A DNA stretch of 64,000 bases from Pseudomonas lactucae. Its GTDB lineage: Bacteria > Pseudomonadota > Gammaproteobacteria > Pseudomonadales > Pseudomonadaceae. The stretch spans positions 19,934 through 83,933 of the forward strand of contig NZ_JAFHKI010000115.1 in the NCBI RefSeq assembly GCF_016937615.1, in the 5' to 3' direction. Below, piece after piece: positions 19,222-27,691 of this stretch (positions are counted from its first letter, which is position 1; each line of letters begins with the position of its first letter). Under the pieces are notes generated by a model. It was not told the DNA's origin and did not search any database. It was given only the letters and a program-made list of their open reading frames with translations. Both the position numbers and the translations under genes were made by a program.

Positions 19222-19911
19222 ATGCTCCGTAACTCCCTTCGCCTGACCGCCCTGTGTGCCGGCCTGTTGCTCGGTGCCAACGCCATGGCCCTGGACCTTG
19301 GCAGCCTGTCCCAGGGCGATGCCAGCGGCGGTCTCAAGGACGCCCTCACCCAAGGCGCGCAGATCGCGGTTAAACAACTGGGCACCCCCGGCGGTTTCAG
19401 CAACAACCCCGAAGTGAAGATCGGCCTGCCGGGCAAACTCGGCAAAGTCGCCGACAAGCTGAAAATGTTCGGCATGGGTGACCAGGTCACACAGCTGGAA
19501 ACCAGCATGAACAAGGCAGCGGAAACCGCCGTGACTCAGGCCCAGCCGATCCTGGTCAACGCTGTGAAGAACATGAGCGTGACCGACGCCAAGGGCATTC
19601 TCAGCGGTGGCCAGGATTCCGCCACCCAGTACCTGAACAAAAGCAGCCGTGAAGAAATTCGCGCCAAGTTCCTGCCTATCGTCAAGGCCGCCACCGACAA
19701 AGTCGGCGTGGCCCAGCAGTACAACGCCCTGGCCGGCAAGGCCGCGGCCTTTGGCGCGGTGGATGCCAAGAGCGCCAACGTTGAGAACTACGTGACCGAG
19801 CAGGCCCTGGATGGTTTGTTCAAGATGATTGCGCAGCAGGAAGAAACGATTCGCAGGAATCCAGCGGCTGCGGCTACCAGCTTGGCCAAGAAGGTGTTTG
19901 GCGCGCTGTAA
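19222..19911 (+). CDS. DUF4197 periplasmic protein
   Basis: Exported 229-aa protein of unknown function with a clear signal peptide (LRLTALCAGLLLGANAMA, cleavage about residue 23). The mature domain is DUF4197-like: LKDALTQGAQIAVKQLG, then VTDAKGILSGGQDSATQYL, then a helical C-terminus ending AKKVFGAL. It lies 22 bp after the YbaY-like lipoprotein gene with an AAGGAAG ribosome site, so the two are probably cotranscribed. Confidence 0.88.
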   Translation: MLRNSLRLTALCAGLLLGANAMALDLGSLSQGDASGGLKDALTQGAQIAVKQLGTPGGFSNNPEVKIGLPGKLGKVADKLKMFGMGDQVTQLETSMNKAAETAVTQAQPILVNAVKNMSVTDAKGILSGGQDSATQYLNKSSREEIRAKFLPIVKAATDKVGVAQQYNALAGKAAAFGAVDAKSANVENYVTEQALDGLFKMIAQQEETIRRNPAAAATSLAKKVFGAL

Positions 19912-19940
19912 CAACCTTCCGATCTGCCCTGCCCCCCACA

Positions 19941-19965
19941 AGCGCCTCGTATTCTCGAGGCGTTT
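19941..19965 (+). terminator. Intrinsic terminator after the DUF4197 gene
   Basis: Stem CGCCTCG (19943-19949) and CGAGGCG (19956-19962) with a 6-nt loop, followed by TTT and an A-rich stretch on the other side. It lies 30 bp downstream of the stop codon and 20 bp from the convergent octad-repeat gene. Confidence 0.65.
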
Positions 19966-19985
19966 GCGTAAAAAGAGCCTCAAAA

Positions 19986-20300
19986 TCAGTAATTTATTGC
20001 CGACTTCATGACAATCCTCAGCTCAACGGCTTTCATGTAGCAACACTTCGGAGGGGGCTCGGGATTGCACTCCTCAGGAGGTTTGGGCATGCAATACTCT
20101 GGAGGTTTGGGTTCGCAATACTCTGGAGGTTTGGGTTTGCAGTCCTCAGGAGGCTTGGGCCTGAAGCTCTCAAGGGGCTTGGGTTTGCAATACCCAGGAC
20201 GCTTGGGCTTACAACGCTCAGGAGGCATGGGTTTACACTTTTCAGGAGGTTTTGGCCTGCAGGGCGGACGCAGAAAAGCCTTCAAACTAGCTATACACAT
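19986..20300 (-). CDS. Small Cys/Lys/Pro octad-repeat protein, function unknown
   Basis: 104-aa reading frame. The start was chosen at ATG 20300 because TAAGGAG sits 6 nt upstream. After a short N-terminus (MCIASLKAFLRPP) come nine consecutive octads of the form C-[KR]-P-K-P-P-E-x: for example CRPKPPEK, CKPMPPER, CKPKPPED, CEPKPPEY, CMPKPPEE, ending CNPEPPPKCC. One octad has Phe in place of Cys. The C-terminal ~23 residues (MKAVELRIVMKSAINY) break the pattern. No signal peptide or known domain is visible. The Cys every eight residues and proline-rich spacing suggest an extended, metal-binding or disulfide-linked chain; that is inference. I do not recognise the family. Confidence 0.55.
   Translation of the reverse strand: MCIASLKAFLRPPCRPKPPEKCKPMPPERCKPKRPGYCKPKPLESFRPKPPEDCKPKPPEYCEPKPPEYCMPKPPEECNPEPPPKCCYMKAVELRIVMKSAINY
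20050..20270. repeat. 24-bp tandem repeat array inside the octad-repeat gene
   Basis: About nine degenerate 24-bp units (+ strand core ctcaggaggtttgggcttgc) without spacers, in frame with the minus-strand gene at 19986-20300. The plus strand is also open (20065-20379) and would give a Gly-rich repeat, but that frame has no convincing ribosome site. Confidence 0.75.
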
Positions 20301-20524
20301 GGCGAACTCCTTAAATTCATTCCAATCACTACTGTTTCTGCCGACGAGCAAGAGCAGTAGGTACCTGCCAACCAGGTAACATTGAGTGGCAATCAATAAG
20401 GAAAGGTTCCTAGCCCGCGTAGTGAGCTTCCTATCTCTCACATAGGAAGAGTGCTCATTCTGCCGCATGCCAACGGTGACGGGCGCGTACTATCTACGCC
20501 CCGACAACCGAGATGACAGCCTGA

Positions 20525-23500
20525 TTATCCAGCCTCCTTTTTGACGCGAAACCACGCCGCATAAAGCGCCGGGAGAAAGAGCAAGGTCAATGCCGTAGCC
20601 ACGATCAACCCTCCCATGATCGCCACGGCCATTGGCCCGAAGAACACACTGCGCGACAGCGGAATCATCGCCAGCACCGCCGCCAGTGCCGTCAGAACAA
20701 TCGGGCGAAAGCGTCGGACCGTAGCTTCGATAATTGCCTGCCAAGGTGCCAGGCCGGCCTTGATGTCTTGCTCGATCTGATCCACCAAAATCACCGAGTT
20801 ACGCATGATCATTCCCGACAGCGCGATGGTACCAAGCATGGCGACGAAGCCGAAGGGTTGGTGGAATACCAGCAGGAACAGGGTCACGCCGATCAGCCCC
20901 AACGGTGCGGTGAGAAAGACCATCGCCGTGCGCGAAAAGCTGCGCAGTTGCAGCATCAGCAAGGTCAGCACCACCACGATAAACAGCGGCACGCCGGCCT
21001 TCACCGAGTTTTGCCCACGCGCTGAATCTTCAACCGTGCCACCCACTTCCAGCAGGTAGCCGTCCGGCAGTTCGGCTCGTACATCGGCGAGCGTCGGCAA
21101 GATCTGCTGCACGAGGGTCGCCGGCTGTTCCTTGCCGTAGATGTCGGCCCGCACATTCACCGTGGGCAAGCGATTGCGATGCCAGATGATGCCCTCTTCG
21201 AATCCATATTCGAGGGTGGCAATCTGCGACAGCGCGACGCTTTTGCCGTTATCCGTTGGCACCGCCAGGCTTGGCAGCAGCGACAACTCCGTGCGTTCGT
21301 GCACGGTGCCGCGCAGGAGAATTTCGATCAACTCGTTGTCCTCCCGGAATTGGCTGACGCTGGAGCCGGTGAGCGAACTCTGCAGGAATTTCGACAGGTT
21401 GGCAGTGCTCACACCCAGCGCCCTGGCGCGGTCCTGGTCGATATTCAGGTAGACGATTTTGCTCGGTTCTTCCCAGTCCAGGTGCACGTTGGCTACGTGG
21501 GCGTTTTCGCGAACCTTGGCCGCCACTTTCCGAGCCAGCGCGCGGACTTCTTCAATGTGCTCGCCGGTTACACGGAACTGCACCGGATAGCCCACGGGCG
21601 GACCGTTCTCCAGGCGGGTGACGCGCGCGCGCAGTTCGGGGAATTGTTCGTTGAGCGTTTCGATCAACCAGAGGCGCAGGCTTTCGCGTTCTTCAATGGT
21701 CTTGGCCAGCACCACAAATTGCGCGAAGCTGGCCGCCGGCAACTGCTGGTCCAGCGGCAGGTAGAAACGTGGCGAACCGGTGCCGACGTAGGCCACATAG
21801 TTGTCGATGCCCGCGTGCGCCTTGAGCAATCCTTCCAGGCGTTTGACCTGGTCGGCGGTGTTGCTCAGGGAGGCGCCTTCGGCCAGTTTCAGGTCGACCA
21901 TCAACTCCAGGCGACCGGAAGCAGGGAAGAATTGTTGCGGCACAAAGCGGAACAACGCCACCGAGCCGATAAACAGCAACAGGGTCAACACGATCACGGT
22001 TTTGCGCCGACGCACGCACCACTCCACCAAACGCCTTACACGCTGGTAGAAAGGCGTGCCGTAGGGGTCAGGGCCGTCGGTGCCGTGTTTGGCCGCATGA
22101 ATTTTCGCCAGGTCCGGCAGGAGTTTTTCCCCAAGGTAGGGCACAAACACCACGGCGGCGACCCATGAGGCGAGCAGTGCGATGGTCACTACCTGGAAGA
22201 TCGAGCGGGTGTATTCGCCGGTGCTCGACTGCGCAGTGGCAATCGGCAGGAAGCCTGCGGCCGTGATCAGCGTACCGGTGAGCATCGGAAACGCGGTGCT
22301 GGTCCAGGCGAAACTCGCAGCTTTGAGCCGGTCGTAGCCTTGCTCCATTTTGATCGCCATCATTTCAACGGCGATGATCGCGTCGTCCACCAGCAACCCC
22401 AAGGCCAGGACCAAGGCGCCTAGAGAAATCTTGTGCAGGCCGATGCCGAGGTAATACATGGTGGCGAAGGTCATCGCCAGCACCAGCGGAATCGCCAGGG
22501 CCACCACCATACCGGTGCGTAAGCCAAGGGAGAAGAAGCTCACCAACAACACGATGGCCAGGGCCTCAGCCAGCACCTGGACGAATTCACCGACACTGGT
22601 TTTCACCGCTGCCGGCTGGTCAGACACCTTGCGCAGCTCCATGCCGGCCGGAAGATTCTTCTGCAAGCGTGCGAACTCGCCTTCAAGGGCCTTGCCCAGT
22701 ACCAGAATGTCGCCGCCGTCGCGCATGGCCACGGCGAGGCCGATAGCATCTGCGCCCATGTAACGCATGCGCGGGGCCGGTGGGTCGTTGAAACCACGGT
22801 GGATCTCAGCCACATCGCCGATACGGAAGGCGCGGTCGCCGACGCGAATCGGGAAGTTGCGAATTTCTTCCACCGTCTTGAAGTTGCCCGACACGCGCAG
22901 TTGCACACGCTCGCTCGGGGTCTCGAAGAAACCGGCGGTGGAGACCGCATTCTGTTCCTGCAACGCCTGCTGCACCGCCGCCAACGGCAAGCCGAGGGTG
23001 GCGAGCTTGAGGTTGGACAGTTCGATCCAGATCTTCTCGTCCTGTAGGCCAAGCAACTCGACCTTGCCCACATCCGGCACGCGTTGCAGTTGAATCTGGA
23101 TGCGGTCGGCGTAGTCCTTGAGCACGGCGTAGTCGAATCCGTCGCCGGTCAGGGCGTAGATATTGCCGAACGTGGTGCCGAACTCATCGTTGAAAAACGG
23201 CCCCTGGATATCCGGCGGCAAGGTCTGGCGGATGTCGCTGATTTTCTTGCGCACCTGATACCACAGCTCGGGAATCTGCGCCGAACGCATCGAATCACGG
23301 GCAATAAAGGTGACCTGGGATTCACCAGGGCGGGAGAACGACACGATGCGTTCGTACTCACCGGTCTCCATGAGTTTTTTCTCGATTCGCTCGGTGACCT
23401 GGCGCGATACCTCCTGGGCCGTGGCCCCGGGCCAGTTGGTCTTGATCACCATAGCCTTGAAGGTAAAGGGCGGGTCTTCGCTTTGCCCCAGCTTGGTGTA

Positions 23501-23590
23501 GGACAAAGTGCCAACCACGGCCAGCAGGATCATCAGGAACAGTACGATCTGGCGATTACGCAACGCCCATTCGGAAAGATTGAAACCCAT
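20525..23590 (-). CDS. RND-family efflux transporter, inner-membrane subunit
   Basis: Proton-driven multidrug/solute exporter of 1021 aa, homologous to AcrB-type permeases but in the branch whose operon has no outer-membrane gene here. The N-terminus WALRNRQIVLFLMILLAVVGTLSY is the usual first helix. A large periplasmic domain contains KLGQSEDPPFTFKAMVI and NWPGATAQEV. The helix-4 motif LALGLLVDDAIIAVE carries the paired Asp for proton transfer, and the C-terminal helices repeat the pattern (LGLIGVTLFLLVF, SGMIMRNSVILVDQI). The ATG at 23590 (MGFNLSEW) was chosen over an upstream in-frame start that lies inside the adaptor gene. The adaptor gene ends 5 bp upstream. Confidence 0.95.
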   Translation of the reverse strand: MGFNLSEWALRNRQIVLFLMILLAVVGTLSYTKLGQSEDPPFTFKAMVIKTNWPGATAQEVSRQVTERIEKKLMETGEYERIVSFSRPGESQVTFIARDSMRSAQIPELWYQVRKKISDIRQTLPPDIQGPFFNDEFGTTFGNIYALTGDGFDYAVLKDYADRIQIQLQRVPDVGKVELLGLQDEKIWIELSNLKLATLGLPLAAVQQALQEQNAVSTAGFFETPSERVQLRVSGNFKTVEEIRNFPIRVGDRAFRIGDVAEIHRGFNDPPAPRMRYMGADAIGLAVAMRDGGDILVLGKALEGEFARLQKNLPAGMELRKVSDQPAAVKTSVGEFVQVLAEALAIVLLVSFFSLGLRTGMVVALAIPLVLAMTFATMYYLGIGLHKISLGALVLALGLLVDDAIIAVEMMAIKMEQGYDRLKAASFAWTSTAFPMLTGTLITAAGFLPIATAQSSTGEYTRSIFQVVTIALLASWVAAVVFVPYLGEKLLPDLAKIHAAKHGTDGPDPYGTPFYQRVRRLVEWCVRRRKTVIVLTLLLFIGSVALFRFVPQQFFPASGRLELMVDLKLAEGASLSNTADQVKRLEGLLKAHAGIDNYVAYVGTGSPRFYLPLDQQLPAASFAQFVVLAKTIEERESLRLWLIETLNEQFPELRARVTRLENGPPVGYPVQFRVTGEHIEEVRALARKVAAKVRENAHVANVHLDWEEPSKIVYLNIDQDRARALGVSTANLSKFLQSSLTGSSVSQFREDNELIEILLRGTVHERTELSLLPSLAVPTDNGKSVALSQIATLEYGFEEGIIWHRNRLPTVNVRADIYGKEQPATLVQQILPTLADVRAELPDGYLLEVGGTVEDSARGQNSVKAGVPLFIVVVLTLLMLQLRSFSRTAMVFLTAPLGLIGVTLFLLVFHQPFGFVAMLGTIALSGMIMRNSVILVDQIEQDIKAGLAPWQAIIEATVRRFRPIVLTALAAVLAMIPLSRSVFFGPMAVAIMGGLIVATALTLLFLPALYAAWFRVKKEAG

Positions 23591-23595
23591 CGGGA

Positions 23596-24696
23596 CTACT
23601 CCTTGGCCGCCAGATTCACCAAACGGTTGGAGCGATCCACCGGGCGCACTTGCTGGCCCTCGTGGAGCACATGCACGCCTGCGGCGACCACCCAATCACT
23701 GGCGGTCAAGCCTTCCAGGACCGGCACGGTTTTTTCGCCGAAGGCGCCGATGCGCACCGGGATGCGTGTGAGGGTGTTGTCCGGCTTCACCCGCCAGACG
23801 TAGGACGCACCGTTCTCCGCACTCAGGGCAGACAGAGGCACCGACAATGGAATAACGCCGTCGGCCTGTATGAATACGCGCGCACTCTGGCCCAACTCGG
23901 CCGGCACCTTGCCACTGGTGAAGGCGACACGGGCCGCGAACGTGCGCGATTTGGGATCGGCGGCGGGTGACAGTTCACGGATGCGCCCGGCAAAACGCTG
24001 ATCCGGCTGGCTCCACAACTCGACCGACACCGGCTGCCCGACCTTGAAGCGGCCAAACCCCTGTTCCGGCAAGCTGATCAGCACTTCGCGCTCGCCATCG
24101 GTGGCCAGGGCGAACACGGTTTGCCCGGCGGACACCACCTGGCCGACTTCCACCGCGCGCTTGGCGACGACGCCGTCCTGGGGCGCACGCAATACGGCGT
24201 AACCGGCCTGGTTGCTGGCCACGTCGAACTCGGCCTTGATTTGCTTGAGGCGTGCTTCGCCTGCGCGGTAGAGATTCTCGGAATTGTCGTACTGGGAACG
24301 GCTGACCATCTGGCGGTCCATCAGGGTCTTGTAGCGATCACGCTCGGCGCGTACCAGGCTCAGGTTGGCCTCGGCTGCGGCCACCTGGGCGCGGGTGGCT
24401 TCCAATTGCAGGCGCACGTCCTGGGGATCGAGTTCCGCCAGAGCCTGGTTGGCCTTGACGCGCTCCCCCTCTTCCACCAGCCGCTTGCTGACTTTGCCGC
24501 CGATGCGAAAGGCCAGGTCCGGTTCATAGCGAGCGCGCACTTCTCCGGGGTAGCTGTCCGTCGACTGTGCCGATGGCTGCGGCTGCACCACCATGGCCGG
24601 GCGGACGCTGGTTTGGACCGCTTCGTCATGCCCGCAGGCGGCCAGCAGGAAGACCAAGCTGACAGGCAACGCAAGGGGCAGGAAAGTGCTGCGCAT
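23596..24696 (-). CDS. RND efflux periplasmic adaptor (membrane fusion) lipoprotein
   Basis: Adaptor of 366 aa linking the RND pump to an outer-membrane channel. The signal peptide ends in the lipobox FLLAAC (Cys about residue 21). Then follow the split lipoyl domain (GKVSKRLVEEGERVKANQALAEL, later APQDGVVAKRAVEVGQVV), a helical hairpin (EATRAQVAAAEANLSLVRAERDRY), and the beta-barrel/membrane-proximal parts. It is the first gene of the pump operon, transcribed away from the tetR gene at 24790, whose product probably represses it. The outer-membrane factor must be supplied from elsewhere. Confidence 0.94.
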   Translation of the reverse strand: MRSTFLPLALPVSLVFLLAACGHDEAVQTSVRPAMVVQPQPSAQSTDSYPGEVRARYEPDLAFRIGGKVSKRLVEEGERVKANQALAELDPQDVRLQLEATRAQVAAAEANLSLVRAERDRYKTLMDRQMVSRSQYDNSENLYRAGEARLKQIKAEFDVASNQAGYAVLRAPQDGVVAKRAVEVGQVVSAGQTVFALATDGEREVLISLPEQGFGRFKVGQPVSVELWSQPDQRFAGRIRELSPAADPKSRTFAARVAFTSGKVPAELGQSARVFIQADGVIPLSVPLSALSAENGASYVWRVKPDNTLTRIPVRIGAFGEKTVPVLEGLTASDWVVAAGVHVLHEGQQVRPVDRSNRLVNLAAKE

Positions 24697-24733
24697 GCTG
24701 AAGGACCTTTCGCAAATGGAGCTAGGAATAATT

Positions 24734-24779
24734 ATACTGGTCAGTATGTTATTAATACCAAACTCACCAGTCCAGTATT
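24734..24779. promoter_or_regulatory. Candidate TetR operators in the pump/tetR divergent promoter
   Basis: The palindrome ATACTG-GT-CAGTAT occupies 24734-24747, and a related CCAGTCCAGTAT half lies at 24768-24779 in inverted orientation. Both are in the 93-bp gap between the divergent adaptor gene and tetR start codons. Two such sites about 30 bp apart fit binding of TetR dimers that shut both promoters. Confidence 0.6.
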
Positions 24780-24789
24780 AAAGGTGAAA

Positions 24790-25443
24790 ATGTCCGACAA
24801 TCCCGCCAACACCAATAGCCCTGGGCGTCCCAAGGACATGGCAAAACGCCAGGCAATCCTCGAAGCAGCCAAATTTCTGTTTTTGAGTAACGGTTACGCC
24901 AACACCAGCATGGATGCCGTGGCCTTGGAGGCCGGCGTATCAAAACTGACCGTCTATAGCCACTTCACCGACAAAGAGACGCTGTTCACCGCCGCCGTCG
25001 TGGCCAAGTGCGAAGAACAGTTGCCGGTGATGTTCTTCGAGCTGCCCGCGGACGTGCCCGTGCACACGGTGCTGTTGAACATCGCGCGGGGCTTTCATCG
25101 GCTGATTAATAGCGAAGAGTCGGTAAACCTGCATCGCCTGATGATGACCACCGGTAATCAGGACGCGAAATTGTCCCGTATCTTTTTCGAGGCCGGCCCC
25201 ATGCGCATGCTGCAAGGCATGGAGCGCCTGCTCGGCAAGATCGACCAGAGCGGCACCCTGAGCATCGACAAACCCTTCAGGGCCGCCGAACACTTTTTTT
25301 GTCTGCTCAAGGGTACGGCGAATTTCTGTTTGCTGTATGGCTGCGGCGGGCAACTGAGTGAAGAAGCCGCCGAAGCACACGTGCAGGAGGTGGTGGGGTT
25401 GTTTATGCGGGCGTATGGGAGAGGGGCAGTTGCAAGTGGTTAG
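24790..25443 (+). CDS. TetR/AcrR-family regulator, probable repressor of the adjacent RND pump
   Basis: DNA-binding repressor of 217 aa. The N-terminal helix-turn-helix is typical: RQAILEAAKFLFLSNGYANTSMDAVALEAGVSKLTVYSHFTDKETLF at about residues 18-65. The rest is a helical ligand-binding domain. ATG at 24790 (MSDNPANTN); upstream in-frame codons run through the adaptor gene and are rejected. It is divergent from the RND operon, the standard local-repressor layout. The inducing ligand is unknown. Its stop falls in the dispersed agctgcaag repeat region. Confidence 0.92.
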   Translation: MSDNPANTNSPGRPKDMAKRQAILEAAKFLFLSNGYANTSMDAVALEAGVSKLTVYSHFTDKETLFTAAVVAKCEEQLPVMFFELPADVPVHTVLLNIARGFHRLINSEESVNLHRLMMTTGNQDAKLSRIFFEAGPMRMLQGMERLLGKIDQSGTLSIDKPFRAAEHFFCLLKGTANFCLLYGCGGQLSEEAAEAHVQEVVGLFMRAYGRGAVASG

Positions 25444-25500
25444 CTGCAAGCGGCAAGTGTGCAGCGCATTTGCTTGCAGCTTGCAGCTTAGAGCTTGAGC
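25434..25500. repeat. Dispersed agctgcaag-type repeat between tetR and rsmJ
   Basis: Contains gttagctgcaagcggcaag and further on gcttgcagcttgcagctta, forming imperfect inverted copies between convergent gene ends. It supplies the last codons of tetR and overlaps the end of rsmJ (C-terminal KALKL). Confidence 0.6.
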
Positions 25501-26270
25501 GCTTTTTTAGCATAGATGTCATAGCGGCTGGACTTGCCATCCAGCGCGTGGCTCGGCTTGGGCCCTTCGATGCACGGCGCCTTGCGCGGGCGCTTGACCA
25601 CCACGCGGTGACTGGCCAGGGCCAGGGCGGCGGCGAGCAGAGCCGGTGCGTCCGGGTCGTCGCCCACCAGGGGCCGGAACAGACGCATTTCCTTCTTCAC
25701 CAGGGCAGTTTTCTCACGATGGGGGAACATCGGGTCCAGGTAGATCACCTGGGGCGGCTCACCTTCCCAATCGCGCATCACGTCGATGGAGTTGCCCTTG
25801 AGCAGCTTCATGCGCGCCACGATCGGCGCCACTTCAAAATCATCCGCAGCGCGTGCCAGGCCGTCTTCGAGCAGGGCGCCGATCAGTGGCTGGCGCTCGA
25901 TCAGGCTCATCTCGCAACCCAGGCTGGCCAGCACGAACGCGTCCTTGCCCAGGCCCGCCGTCGCATCCAGCACCCGCGGACGCACACCTTGGGCCACGCC
26001 CACGGCCTTGGCGATCATCTGCCCGCTGCCGCCGCCGTATAGACGCCGGTGCGCGGCGCCGCCTTCAACGAAGTCCACGCGAACCGGCCCTGGCGCATCC
26101 GGCCCGAGCTGCTGCAACTGCAGCCCGTGCTCGCCGACTTGCAGGGAAAAATCCGCATCCGCAAGCTGTAAAGGCAAGCCAAGCAGATGCGCCCAATAGT
26201 CGGCGCGGTCCTTGAAACCTTCGGCCAAAGCCTCGACCTGGATGCGGCTGGCCGCTGGATGTTCGCTCAT
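25488..26270 (-). CDS. rsmJ: 16S rRNA (guanine-1516-N2)-methyltransferase RsmJ
   Basis: SAM-dependent rRNA methyltransferase of 260 aa (YhiQ family). The SAM-binding motif is VLDATAGLGKDAFVLASLG. The acidic ribose-contact motif is EMSLIERQPLIGALLEDGL. The catalytic-type motif is VIYLDPMFPHREKTA. The ATG at 26270 (MSEHPAASRIQVEAL) was chosen over a TTG one codon earlier. It starts the conserved block rsmJ ... tsaB-adk-ppc. Confidence 0.93.
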   Translation of the reverse strand: MSEHPAASRIQVEALAEGFKDRADYWAHLLGLPLQLADADFSLQVGEHGLQLQQLGPDAPGPVRVDFVEGGAAHRRLYGGGSGQMIAKAVGVAQGVRPRVLDATAGLGKDAFVLASLGCEMSLIERQPLIGALLEDGLARAADDFEVAPIVARMKLLKGNSIDVMRDWEGEPPQVIYLDPMFPHREKTALVKKEMRLFRPLVGDDPDAPALLAAALALASHRVVVKRPRKAPCIEGPKPSHALDGKSSRYDIYAKKALKL

Positions 26271-26366
26271 CAATCGCTACGCTCAAAAATATTAAGGATC
26301 GGCAAATACCGGCCGATAAAAACAACAGTCAGGTATTTTGCCAGAGCTGAGCGTCGACCGAAAAAA

Positions 26367-26453
26367 ATGTCAGACATTCTCCCCCTAACCATCGGTGTAC
26401 TGCCGACCCACAACCACTACGGCCTGCGCAATACTCAAGCGCTGGCGGGGTGA
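26367..26453 (+). CDS. Possible 28-codon leader peptide upstream of the next gene
   Basis: Short frame MSDILPLTIGVLPTHNHYGL... whose TGA overlaps the GTG start of the following gene (GTGA at 26450-26453), a coupling arrangement. The ribosome site is weak (only an A-run precedes the ATG). It may be a translated leader or, less likely, the displaced N-terminus of the next protein. No function is known. Confidence 0.35.
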   Translation: MSDILPLTIGVLPTHNHYGLRNTQALAG

Positions 26454-26986
26454 GCCATGTGTGGCAGGACTTCTTCGCCCGGGCGCTGGCCGAGCAACTT
26501 GGCGACGCGCCGGACGCGCTCGCGGCTAAAGCAGCGGCTGTGGTGGATCCGGCGGTAGAACCCAGCGAAGGCGCCGACCTGCTGTCGCAGATCCTCACCC
26601 AGCGTGAATGCGATGTGAAAGACACCGAAATCGCCCCGCCTGAGCCATTGTTCCTGCCCATCGCCGAATTCGACACCGAGTTGCTGCCACCGGCCGCCAT
26701 TCCATTCCCGCAAGAAGAGATCGTCGCTCAGCAACGCCAGCAGAACTTTGAAAGCGCCTGGGTTCGCCCCATCGTGCTGACCGCCGGCCAGCCAGTGCCT
26801 GAGCCAGGCCCGGCGCCGCAGCCACGCCCGCTGCACTTGCCGATTGCCGAGTTCGAACTGGACCTGTTGCCACCGCCCGCCACGCCTTATCCAACCGAAG
26901 AGCTGCTGGCCCAACAGAAAGCCCTGGACTTCGATTATCACTGGGCACGCCCACTGATCACGCAGAACCTGCGACTGGCCGCCTGA
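26450..26986 (+). CDS. Hypothetical protein with internal ~48-residue duplication
   Basis: Acidic, proline-rich protein of 178 aa starting at GTG 26450 (MSHVWQDFFARALAEQL). It contains two copies of one unit: EPLFLPIAEFDTELLPP followed by WVRPIVLT (about residues 64-111), and RPLHLPIAEFELDLLPP followed by WARPLITQ (about 126-172). No signal peptide or helix is seen. It lies between rsmJ and a convergent extensin-like gene. I do not recognise a function; the duplicated unit suggests a small repeated peptide-binding or scaffold element. Confidence 0.7.
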   Translation: MSHVWQDFFARALAEQLGDAPDALAAKAAAVVDPAVEPSEGADLLSQILTQRECDVKDTEIAPPEPLFLPIAEFDTELLPPAAIPFPQEEIVAQQRQQNFESAWVRPIVLTAGQPVPEPGPAPQPRPLHLPIAEFELDLLPPPATPYPTEELLAQQKALDFDYHWARPLITQNLRLAA

Positions 26987-26989
26987 CCC

Positions 26990-27688
26990 TCAGCGGCACA
27001 CCCACCATCGCCCCATATCCAGATGAAAATGGTTGCGGTGCGCGGCGTTGTAATCCGGGCTCAACACCACGTTGAAATCATCACAGGCGCTGTCACGCAC
27101 CTGACGCAGGAAGCGCGCCTTGTCACCCTCCCCCGGCCAATCCTTGAGCACGCTGATACTGCGCCCATCCGCCAGGCGAAACCCGGCGATATCCAAGGCA
27201 TTGGCCGAGGCATGCTGGCTCAGCCGCCCGTCGGCACGGTTATACATGTTGCGACAGGCAAAGCTGCCCAAGTGATCGACCCGCGTCACCGCCTGACCAA
27301 ACACCGCCTCAGCCGCCGGTTGCAAGCTGTGACGCTCGAACAGGGCGAACGCCACGGCCAGCGGGCAACTGGCGAGAAAGCTGCTGCTTAACCCGACTGC
27401 CGCGCTCTGTACGCGCAAGGTATTGCGCAAGGGGCAGGCCGCGTCGGCAGGCGTATCCGCCTGATGGCTCACACGCAGACCGGATGTTTCCAACACTTGA
27501 TCGCACAGCGCGGGATCATCCTGCAGGCGTCCCAGTTTGTAGCGGGTCAGCAGGTTGGGACTGGCGCGCACGTCCAGCGGTGCCCATGGGTTCCATTCAT
27601 CGGGCAACGGCAGCCAGCCACGCCATACGCCCATCGCCAGAGCGCCGCCAAGCAGCAGCAATACGCCCAGCATTTTAAAAAACCGCAC
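26990..27688 (-). CDS. Extensin-like C-terminal domain protein, membrane-anchored
   Basis: 232-aa protein with one N-terminal hydrophobic anchor (MLGVLLLLGGALAMGVW) and an extracytoplasmic domain of the extensin-like family. It has CPLRNTLRVQSAAVGLSSSFLASCPLAVAF, then RNMYNRADGRLSQHASANALDIAGF and a His-rich end HRNHFHLDMG. The SQHASANALDI and HFHLD motifs recall LAS-type metallopeptidases such as MepA/VanY, so a cell-wall role is likely but unproven. The GTG at 27688 has AAGGG 7 nt upstream; ATG 27673 is the alternative. It begins 4 bp after the stop of the upstream gene. Confidence 0.85.
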   Translation of the reverse strand: MRFFKMLGVLLLLGGALAMGVWRGWLPLPDEWNPWAPLDVRASPNLLTRYKLGRLQDDPALCDQVLETSGLRVSHQADTPADAACPLRNTLRVQSAAVGLSSSFLASCPLAVAFALFERHSLQPAAEAVFGQAVTRVDHLGSFACRNMYNRADGRLSQHASANALDIAGFRLADGRSISVLKDWPGEGDKARFLRQVRDSACDDFNVVLSPDYNAAHRNHFHLDMGRWWVCR

Positions 27689-27691
27689 CGC

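Noticed and set aside
20050..20270. Tandem repeats resembling a CRISPR array
   Set aside because: Units are contiguous 24-bp coding repeats without unique spacers, and no cas genes are present.
20065..20379. Plus-strand Gly-rich repeat reading frame
   Set aside because: No convincing ribosome site; the minus-strand frame has TAAGGAG at good spacing. Not fully excluded, so noted under findings.
26457..26500. MCGR start suggesting an SRAP/HMCES-type protein
   Set aside because: The frame after MCGR lacks any SRAP-like sequence and is the wrong frame for the conserved duplicated protein.
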